Positions 58,226-64,000 of a stretch of 64,000 bases of DNA are shown in pieces. How positions within the stretch are numbered: position 1 is the first letter of the stretch; each line of letters starts with the position of its first letter. A program made the position numbers and the translations under genes. The stretch comes from Nonomuraea angiospora (GTDB taxonomy: Bacteria > Actinomycetota > Actinomycetes > Streptosporangiales > Streptosporangiaceae). Under the pieces are notes generated by a model that was not told the DNA's origin, ran no database searches, and saw only the letters and a program-made list of their open reading frames with translations. The stretch spans positions 5,270,001 through 5,334,000 of the forward strand of contig NZ_JADBEK010000001.1 in assembly GCF_014873145.1 (NCBI RefSeq), in the 5' to 3' direction.

Positions 58226-60262
58226 ATGCTGTCCGCGTTCACCGATCTGTCCGTGGCATCCGCGCGCCGTACCCTGCTGCCCAGGGCGGGGCGCGTCGCC
58301 GTGACCCAGGACCCCGGCCTCGGCGGCGGGAACGTGTGGCGGACGGCGCTGGCGCACAGCCGCGATCCGGATGCCACGTTGGTCGTGGCGGATCCGCCGA
58401 TATCCGGCATCGACGGAGCGCCTCGCGCCGAGTTCGGAATCGCCGCGCTGTGCGCGCTCGCGGACGCGTGGTCGTCCTGGTATCTCGCACAGGGCGTGCG
58501 GCCACGCGATCGGGTCGCGCTGTATCTGGAGGACTCGTTCGAGGAGCACGCGCACCTCGCCGCGCTCGCGCAGATCGGCGCGATCGCCGTAGTCGTCAAC
58601 GGTCGGCTTCCCGGCGAGGTCGCGCTCGGGCTCATGCGGCGCGCCGGCACCGTGGGCCTCTACACCGACGCCGCGCACCTGGCGCGACTCGGCGGGGGCG
58701 AGAAGGAGCTCCCTTCGCTGCGATGGGCGTTCACCCGATCTGAGGCCGGCGACCTGAGCGGCGCCGTCCTGCCGGACCGGGCCCGGTACCGGCACAGCGA
58801 CTCCGACCCGATCTTCCTGTGCCACTCCTCCGGCACCACCGGCGACCCGAAGCTCGTCATCTGGACGCACGGGCAGGGCACGGCGGGGCCAGCCTTCCGG
58901 CTGTCCACCCAGCCCGAGCCGGACGACTCGCTGCTGTTGTGCGCGGCGCCGCTGTCGCACGGAGCGGCCATCGCCGTCACGTTCTTCGCGTTGCTGGCCG
59001 GCCTGCCGATGGTCGCGCTGGCCGACCGCAGCGCGGCGGGCCTGTCCCGGGCGGCCGCCCGGTACCGTCCCACGACCGTGTTCGCGTTCAACCACGTCCT
59101 CGCCGAACTGGCGCTGTCCGACGCCGATCCGGAGGATTTCGACTCGGTACGCGACTGGGTGAACGTGGGTGACTCCGCGCACGAGGTCCACATGCGGCGG
59201 CTGGTGCGGCTCGGCCACCGCGACGTCGGGGGCGAGCGGGTGCCCGGCTCGATGTTCCACGACATCCTCGGCTCGTCCGAACTCGGCTGGGCCGCGTTGC
59301 GCCGTACCACCACCGCCGACATGCCGTCCGCCCCGCGCCACCTCGGCAGACCGGTGCCCGCGATGAAGGTCGCGGTCCTGCGCGAGGACGGCAGCCTCGC
59401 CGGCCCCGATGAGGTGGGCATGCTCGGCGTACGCGGCGACTCGGTCACCACCGGCTACTGGAACGACTCCGACACCACTCACCGCAGCCGGCTCGCCGGG
59501 TACTTCCTGTCCGGCGACCTGGTGCGCCGCACCGCCCGGAACGAGTACTTCCACGTTGACCGCATCGTGGACGCGATCCCCACGGCGGGAGGGACGGGCC
59601 ACTCCGTCCTGATGGAGGACACGGTGCTGCTCGCGCTGCCCGAGGTCGCCGACTGCGCGGTGGTGGCCGGGGATGACGCCGGGGCGACCGTTCCGGTGGC
59701 AGTGGTCAGGCTGCGCGACGGCGATCCGGCGTCCGGCCCGGACGGCGACTTGGACACCGGCCCGGACGCCGGCCCGGACACTGGCCCGGCCGCCGGGCTT
59801 CTTGGCCGGGCCAACTCCGCGCTCGTGGCCATCGGCCAGCCGCCCCTCGCCGCGCTGGAGATCGCGGTCACCGACGACGACCTGCCGGTCGGTGCGACCG
59901 GCAAGGTGCTCAAGCGCCGGCTCCGCGAGAAGTACCGGGATCTGGCCGCTCATCTGGCCACCGCGCCGCACGCCGCCGCGGCAGGGCACGTACGGCCTTG
60001 GGGGCAGGTGGTCGAGACCCTGCGCCACCTCGCCGAGGACGTACTCGACGCCGAACCCGGGCAGGTCTCCATGGCCGACGGCTTCCACACCGACCTGCAG
60101 ATGGACTCCCTGCAGAAGATCGAGCTCGTCACTCGCGTCGAACGCGCCTTCGCCGTACGGTTCGAGGCCGAGGAGGCCGCCGGGATCGAGGCGCTCGCCG
60201 ACGTCCTCGATCTCCTGACCCGCCGCGGCCTGGTCGCCGCCGCACCGGCCGGCGGCGCGTGA
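58226..60262 (+). CDS. acyl-activating enzyme (ANL) fused to acyl carrier protein
   Basis: 678 residues from the ATG at 58226 (weak GGTGG upstream; a GTG at 58208 is possible). The ANL adenylation motifs are IFLCHSSGTTGDPKLVIWTH (A3), FHDILGSSELGW (A5), YFLSGDLVRR (A7) and LPVGATGKVLKRRLREKY (A10 Lys). The C-terminal 80 residues are an ACP with the phosphopantetheine Ser628 in LQMDSLQKIELV. Between A8 and A10 lies a Gly-Pro-Asp-rich insertion (DTGPDAGPDTGPAAG). It probably activates a starter acid and loads it on its own carrier. Stop and next start overlap (TGATG). Confidence 0.88.
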   Translation: MLSAFTDLSVASARRTLLPRAGRVAVTQDPGLGGGNVWRTALAHSRDPDATLVVADPPISGIDGAPRAEFGIAALCALADAWSSWYLAQGVRPRDRVALYLEDSFEEHAHLAALAQIGAIAVVVNGRLPGEVALGLMRRAGTVGLYTDAAHLARLGGGEKELPSLRWAFTRSEAGDLSGAVLPDRARYRHSDSDPIFLCHSSGTTGDPKLVIWTHGQGTAGPAFRLSTQPEPDDSLLLCAAPLSHGAAIAVTFFALLAGLPMVALADRSAAGLSRAAARYRPTTVFAFNHVLAELALSDADPEDFDSVRDWVNVGDSAHEVHMRRLVRLGHRDVGGERVPGSMFHDILGSSELGWAALRRTTTADMPSAPRHLGRPVPAMKVAVLREDGSLAGPDEVGMLGVRGDSVTTGYWNDSDTTHRSRLAGYFLSGDLVRRTARNEYFHVDRIVDAIPTAGGTGHSVLMEDTVLLALPEVADCAVVAGDDAGATVPVAVVRLRDGDPASGPDGDLDTGPDAGPDTGPAAGLLGRANSALVAIGQPPLAALEIAVTDDDLPVGATGKVLKRRLREKYRDLAAHLATAPHAAAAGHVRPWGQVVETLRHLAEDVLDAEPGQVSMADGFHTDLQMDSLQKIELVTRVERAFAVRFEAEEAAGIEALADVLDLLTRRGLVAAAPAGGA

Positions 60263-61749
60263 TGGACCCCGTCGAGACGCTGCTGCTGCGCCACGTCGCG
60301 GCCGGGCAGGGCGGCCGGACCGCTCTCGCCGACCACGTACGTACCCTGACCTACGCCGAACTGACCCAGGCCGCCTGCGACCACGCCGGAGCGCTCGCCG
60401 CCGCCGGAGTACGCCGCGGCTGCCGTGCGCTGGTCGTCGGCGACGACAGCGCGGACACCGTCGTCGCGGTGCTGGGCCTGTGGTGGTACGGCTGTGTCCC
60501 CGTCGTCCTCAGCCCGATGTTGCGCGATGCGGAGATCGCCTTCGTCGCCCGCGACTGCGCCGCCGGGTACGCCTGGATCGCGCTGCCCAAGGGGCGGCGC
60601 GACAGCCTGCGTGAGGCGCTCGGCCCGCTGCCCGTGCACGAACCGCGCGCCACCCGCGCCGCCGACGTCGGGCCGCCCGCCCCGTTCGTGCCGGAAGCGG
60701 AGGTCCTGGTCCAGTACACCTCCGGCAGCACCGGCCAACCGCGCGGCGTGCGCCACAGCATGGCCGGGCTCCGCGCCGTCCTCGACGGCTTCGGCGGTGT
60801 CCTCGCCCTCACACCCGACGACACGGTGCTGTCGACCGCGAAACTGTCCTTCGGTTACGGCTTCGGGAACTCCGTGCTGTTCCCGCTGGCGGCCGGCGCC
60901 CGGTCGGTGCTGCTCGCGGGCCCCGTCGATCCGTACACCGCGATCACCGCCGTCCACCGGCACCGGCCGACCGTGCTGTGCGCGGTGCCCAGGCTGTACG
61001 CGGCCCTGCTCGACATCGTCGCGCGCGGCACGGTGCTGGACCCGTCGTCCCTCCGCCTCGCGCTCGCCGCGGGCGAGCATCTGCCCGCCGAGCTGTCCGC
61101 CCGCGCGGCGCGGTTGCTCGGCGTCCCGGTGGTGAACGGGCTGGGGGCGACAGAGGTGCTGCACATCGTCCTGGCGACCGACCCGCGGGACGTCCTGCAC
61201 GGCTCCACCGGCAACCCGGTGCCCGGCGTCACCGCGACCGTACGGGACGACGACGGCCGCCCGCTGCCCGCCGGCTCGCACGGCCGCCTGCACATCCGGA
61301 CCGCCTCGGCCGCGCTCGGCTACATCGACCGGCCCGAGGACTCCGCGCGCACGTTCGCCGACGGCGGTGTCTACACCGGCGACATCGCCTACCGCACCGA
61401 GGACGGCGACTTCCGCCACGTCTGCCGGGCCGACGACCTGCTCAACCTCGGCGGTTTCAAGGTCGCGCCCGCCGAGATCGAGGCGGAACTGCGTACCGCC
61501 GACGGCATCGCCGACCTGGTCGTCGTCGGCGGGCGCGACGACACGGGGCTGGAGCAGGTCGTGGTTCACGCCGTTCCCGCCGACGGCGTCACACCCGATC
61601 AGGCCCGCCGCGCCCTCAGGCGTGCCATCCGGGAGAACCTGCCGCCGCACAAGCGGCCTTCGCACGTCGAGGTGCTCGCCGCGCTGCCCACCACCTCCAC
61701 CGGGAAGCTCGCCCGTTACCGGTTGCGCGCCCCGCGGGAGCCGCGATGA
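60262..61749 (+). CDS. benzoate-CoA-ligase-like AMP-dependent synthetase
   Basis: 495 residues. Motifs: VLVQYTSGSTGQPRGVRHSM (A3), the typical benzoate-ligase segment TAKLSFGYGFGNSVLFPLAAGA, NGLGATEVLHIVLA (A5), GGVYTGDIAYRTEDG (A7) and LPTTSTGKLARYRL (A10 Lys). The second half (FKVAPAEIEAELRTADGIADLVVVG) also follows aryl-CoA ligases. It overlaps both neighbours. It may supply an aryl-CoA or aryl-ACP starter such as benzoate or phenylacetate. The acid cannot be named from sequence. Confidence 0.88.
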   Translation: MDPVETLLLRHVAAGQGGRTALADHVRTLTYAELTQAACDHAGALAAAGVRRGCRALVVGDDSADTVVAVLGLWWYGCVPVVLSPMLRDAEIAFVARDCAAGYAWIALPKGRRDSLREALGPLPVHEPRATRAADVGPPAPFVPEAEVLVQYTSGSTGQPRGVRHSMAGLRAVLDGFGGVLALTPDDTVLSTAKLSFGYGFGNSVLFPLAAGARSVLLAGPVDPYTAITAVHRHRPTVLCAVPRLYAALLDIVARGTVLDPSSLRLALAAGEHLPAELSARAARLLGVPVVNGLGATEVLHIVLATDPRDVLHGSTGNPVPGVTATVRDDDGRPLPAGSHGRLHIRTASAALGYIDRPEDSARTFADGGVYTGDIAYRTEDGDFRHVCRADDLLNLGGFKVAPAEIEAELRTADGIADLVVVGGRDDTGLEQVVVHAVPADGVTPDQARRALRRAIRENLPPHKRPSHVEVLAALPTTSTGKLARYRLRAPREPR

Positions 61750-62882
61750 GCGGGGACATCGTCGGCATGGGCGTCGTCACCTGCCTCGGCGACGAACCCG
61801 GAGCGGTGCACCGGGCGCTGTGCGACGGACGTACCGGTGTCGCGCCGCTGCGGGCCTTCGACAGCGCACTCTTCCGGGTCAAGCACGCGTACGAGATCGA
61901 CGACCGGACCGTCCCCGGCCAGGACGAACCGGGGCGTGCCTCCCGCTGGCTGCGTGCCGCCGTCGCCGCGGCGCTCGCCGACGCGGGGCTGCCCGCCACT
62001 GTCCCCGACGTGCCGGTCATCGTCGGAACAACACTGCGCGAACTGCGCTCCGCCGAGCTGTGGTGGCGCGACGGGCACTCGCTCACCCCCGCCGAACTGC
62101 ACTTCGGCCAGGTGATGCGCGACGCGTTCGGCACCACGGAGACGCACACCGTGGCCAGCGCGTGCGCCGCCGCTCTGTACGCCCTGGGCATGGCCACCGA
62201 CCTGATCGCGCTCGGCCTCGCCGACACCGTCGTGGTCGCGGGCACCGACGCCATCACCGAGAGCTCCTTCGGGGGACTCGACCGCGTGCAGAACCCGCCG
62301 CCGCAGGCCATACAGCCGTTCGCGAGGCACCGTCACGGCATGGTCATGGGGGAGGGCGCCGCCGCGGTCGTCGTACGAGCCTCTGGCGCCCATCCCCGCC
62401 CCGCACACGCCCGTGTCCGCGGGGTCGCGATGAACTGTGACGCGGCGCATGCGACCGTACCCGACGTCGCGGGCGTCGCCGGCGCCGTCCGCGACGCCCA
62501 CCGCCGTGCCGGAGTCGACGCCGCCGACATCGACCTGGTCGTGGTGCACGGCAGCGGCACACGCCACAACGACGCGGTGGAGGCCGGCGTACTGCGCGAC
62601 GTCTTCGGGGGCGTCCGGCCCGGCCCGCTGGTCACCTCGGTGAAGTCCGGCCTGGGCCACACCTGCGGGGGATCCGGTCTGATGAGCCTGATCATCGCCG
62701 TACTGGCCATGCGGACCGGGGAACTGCCGCCGATACCCGGGCTGAGCGACCCCTCCCCCGAGGCTGGGGACCTGCGCCTCGTCGCCGGCCACCCGGCCCG
62801 TGGCCGCTTCGACACAGCGCAGATCAACGCCATCGGCCTCGGCGGCATCAACGCCGTCGCCGTCATCGGCGGGGCCGCATGA
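61746..62882 (+). CDS. beta-ketoacyl synthase with complete Cys-His-His triad
   Basis: 378 residues, slightly short for FabF-type KS. The nucleophile is Cys140 in VASACAAALYALG. The two histidines are in VVVHGSGTRHNDAVE (His268) and VKSGLGHTCGGSGLMSL (His305), with Lys300. All residues for decarboxylative Claisen condensation are present. Starts at ATGA overlapping the ligase stop and ends overlapping the next KS-like gene, the arrangement of type II KS-CLF pairs. Confidence 0.9.
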   Translation: MSGDIVGMGVVTCLGDEPGAVHRALCDGRTGVAPLRAFDSALFRVKHAYEIDDRTVPGQDEPGRASRWLRAAVAAALADAGLPATVPDVPVIVGTTLRELRSAELWWRDGHSLTPAELHFGQVMRDAFGTTETHTVASACAAALYALGMATDLIALGLADTVVVAGTDAITESSFGGLDRVQNPPPQAIQPFARHRHGMVMGEGAAAVVVRASGAHPRPAHARVRGVAMNCDAAHATVPDVAGVAGAVRDAHRRAGVDAADIDLVVVHGSGTRHNDAVEAGVLRDVFGGVRPGPLVTSVKSGLGHTCGGSGLMSLIIAVLAMRTGELPPIPGLSDPSPEAGDLRLVAGHPARGRFDTAQINAIGLGGINAVAVIGGAA

Positions 62883-63949
62883 CACGCGCCGTGATCACCG
62901 GCTGCGCGCTCGCCGTCACCGGCGTCGCCGACGAATACGACCTCCTCGGCCTCGGCACCGCCGCCGCACCCGAGGACGACGCCGCCCGCGCCGAAATCGG
63001 GCTGCGGCACAAGGACCGCGCGTCCCGGCTCGCCCTCCGTGCCACACGACGGGCGTTGCGCGGCGTCACGCTGCCCGCGTCGGGCACCGCCGTCATCGTC
63101 AGCAGCAACCTCGGGAACCTCGACACCGTCTGCGAGTTCGTCGACATCATCGGCAAGGAGACCGTCACCGGCCTCAGCCCCATGCGCGTGCCGCACATGT
63201 CCAGCAACGTCACCGCGAGCTGGATCGCCCTCGACCACGGCCTGCGCGGACCCAATATCACCCTGTGCAGCGGCACCACCAGCGGCCTGGACGCGATCTT
63301 CTGGGCCACCGCCCTGCTCGCCGCGGGCCGCGCCGAAGTCGCCGTCGTCGTCGGCGTCGAACCGGACACCGCGCCGGTCGCCAGGCTGCACGGCGGCACA
63401 GCACGACTGGACGGCGCCGTGTGCCTCATCCTCGAGACACCCGCGCGGGCCCGCGCCCGCGGCGCCCGGCCGCGCGCCGAAATCCACGCCTACGGCAGAG
63501 CCGCCGACCGCGCCGAGGCCGTTCACCGCGCGACCCGCACGTGGCGGGGCCCCATCGGACTGCGGCTCGCCGGGGGGCCGGGTATCGGTATCGCGGCCGA
63601 CGCGGTCGATCTCCCCGCGGGTCCGGGAAATACCGGCCACGCGGCCATCACCGTCGATCTCACCGCCCGGCTCGGCCGCTGCTCCGGCGCGCTCGGTGTC
63701 CTGCAGTGCGCCGCCGCCCTCCCCTGGCTCGACCGGCCCGGCCACGACGCCGTGCTCGCGGTCGCCGGCGACGACGGCACCGGCGACCAACCCGACGGGG
63801 AAGGCGATCCGAGCGCGGTGGCCGCCGTGCTGCTCACCCGGCCTGCCGAGAACGTGCCCACTCGGCCCGCTGACGGCCTGCTCGCCCGGCCCGCTGACGA
63901 CGTCACGTACGGGAACGGCTTCGGAGGTGATCGGCATGATGATGCCTGA
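62879..63949 (+). CDS. ketosynthase-like protein lacking the active site (chain-length-factor-like)
   Basis: 356 residues of thiolase fold. The nucleophile segment is TLCSGTTSGLDAIFW, with Thr133 where Cys is expected. The GTGT-type His motif is absent, and the last His is Arg (LGRCSGALGVLQC). The protein is shorter than the usual 400 residues. Position directly after an intact KS with a 4-bp overlap is that of a chain-length factor. The C-terminal 40 residues (TRPAENVPTRPADGLLARPADD) are repetitive and probably disordered. It may form a heterodimer with the upstream KS. Confidence 0.82.
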   Translation: MTRAVITGCALAVTGVADEYDLLGLGTAAAPEDDAARAEIGLRHKDRASRLALRATRRALRGVTLPASGTAVIVSSNLGNLDTVCEFVDIIGKETVTGLSPMRVPHMSSNVTASWIALDHGLRGPNITLCSGTTSGLDAIFWATALLAAGRAEVAVVVGVEPDTAPVARLHGGTARLDGAVCLILETPARARARGARPRAEIHAYGRAADRAEAVHRATRTWRGPIGLRLAGGPGIGIAADAVDLPAGPGNTGHAAITVDLTARLGRCSGALGVLQCAAALPWLDRPGHDAVLAVAGDDGTGDQPDGEGDPSAVAAVLLTRPAENVPTRPADGLLARPADDVTYGNGFGGDRHDDA

Positions 63950-64000
63950 TCGGCGTCGTGCGGTGCTGACCGGGCTGGGTGCCGTCTCCTGCCTGGGCGC
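63936..64000 (+). CDS. third beta-ketoacyl synthase, N-terminus only
   Basis: ATG 63936 follows GGAGGTGATCGGC and opens a frame MMMPDRRRAVLTGLGAVSCL that continues past the window edge. The VLTGLGAVSCLG start is typical of FabF-type ketosynthases. It overlaps the upstream gene by 14 bp. Confidence 0.75.
   Translation, partial: MMMPDRRRAVLTGLGAVSCLG

Noticed and set aside
55041..61665. Very long minus-strand frames opposite the cluster (55041-57137, 57953-60088, 59950-61665)
   Set aside because: They are mirror frames of the PaaZ-like, alcohol dehydrogenase and ligase genes, with low-complexity Gly/Arg/Ala content and no motifs.
1..64000. CRISPR arrays, rRNA genes, integrase/att pairs and canonical tRNAs
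   Set aside because: No regularly spaced repeats or rRNA segments were seen. The only tRNA-like sequence is the irregular one at 34962-35038, and no intact phage-type integrase was found.

Overview
The window is high-GC DNA from a filamentous-actinomycete-like genome. Evidence for this is the many GTG/TTG starts, frequent 4-bp ATGA/GTGA overlaps, several lipoprotein binding proteins, a large AfsR/SARP-type regulator and a type II ketosynthase cluster. A Streptosporangiales-like host is plausible but only inferred. Both window ends cut genes: an IclR regulator on the left and a ketosynthase on the right.

Layout. (1) 1-8.1 kb: a minus-strand catabolic operon with an NMT1/SsuA-type ABC importer, a flavin monooxygenase, an AA_synth (DUF1185) protein, a class II aldolase, a 3-hydroxyacyl-CoA dehydrogenase, an alpha/beta hydrolase, a PEBP protein and an IclR regulator. 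It looks like uptake and breakdown of a small aromatic or heterocyclic compound. (2) 8.4-15.7 kb: an amino-sugar regulon (NagB-like deaminase, GH4 glycosidase, BadF-type sugar kinase, GntR regulator, ABC importer without its own ATPase). Three near-identical operator sites tie it together. (3) 15.7-25.8 kb: a second carbohydrate regulon with an AraC regulator, LplB/YtcP-type permeases plus a Tat lipoprotein, a D-2-hydroxyacid dehydrogenase, a DUF2264 protein, a GH99-like protein and glycosidase relics. Three copies of a bipartite box with an invariant 29-nt spacer lie in front of its minus-strand units. (4) 26.3-34.9 kb: a six-gene, translationally coupled operon (zinc-ribbon SDR, LRR protein, two ankyrin paralogues, MoxR ATPase, metallopeptidase/VWA protein). 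This is the best candidate for an undescribed system. A tRNA-like element lies just upstream.

(5) 35.1-46.2 kb: a decayed cNMP-binding/thioredoxin-reductase fusion, an MFS exporter, two related alpha/beta hydrolases, small two-TM proteins, a bile-acid-symporter-like carrier, a 1075-residue SARP-type regulator, a DUF4188 protein and a secreted EEP-family nuclease. (6) 46.3-53.5 kb: an accessory and decay zone with one intact DDE transposase, relics of IS66- and integrase-type transposases, a truncated hydrolase, small secreted proteins, an ArsR-like regulator next to a perfect palindrome, and a plasmid-like HTH protein. (7) 54-64 kb: the start of a biosynthetic cluster. It holds a flavin-reductase-like/AraC fusion regulator, a PaaZ homologue whose aldehyde dehydrogenase half has lost both catalytic residues, a zinc alcohol dehydrogenase, an acyl-activating enzyme fused to an ACP, a benzoate-CoA-ligase-like enzyme, an active-site-intact ketosynthase, a ketosynthase-like chain-length-factor-type protein and a third ketosynthase. 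The dead-ALDH PaaZ beside chain-building enzymes suggests a seven-membered-ring (tropone or cycloheptyl) metabolite or lipid.

Recurring theme: at least five pseudogenes combine frameshifts with internal deletions, so the accessory parts of this region are actively eroding.
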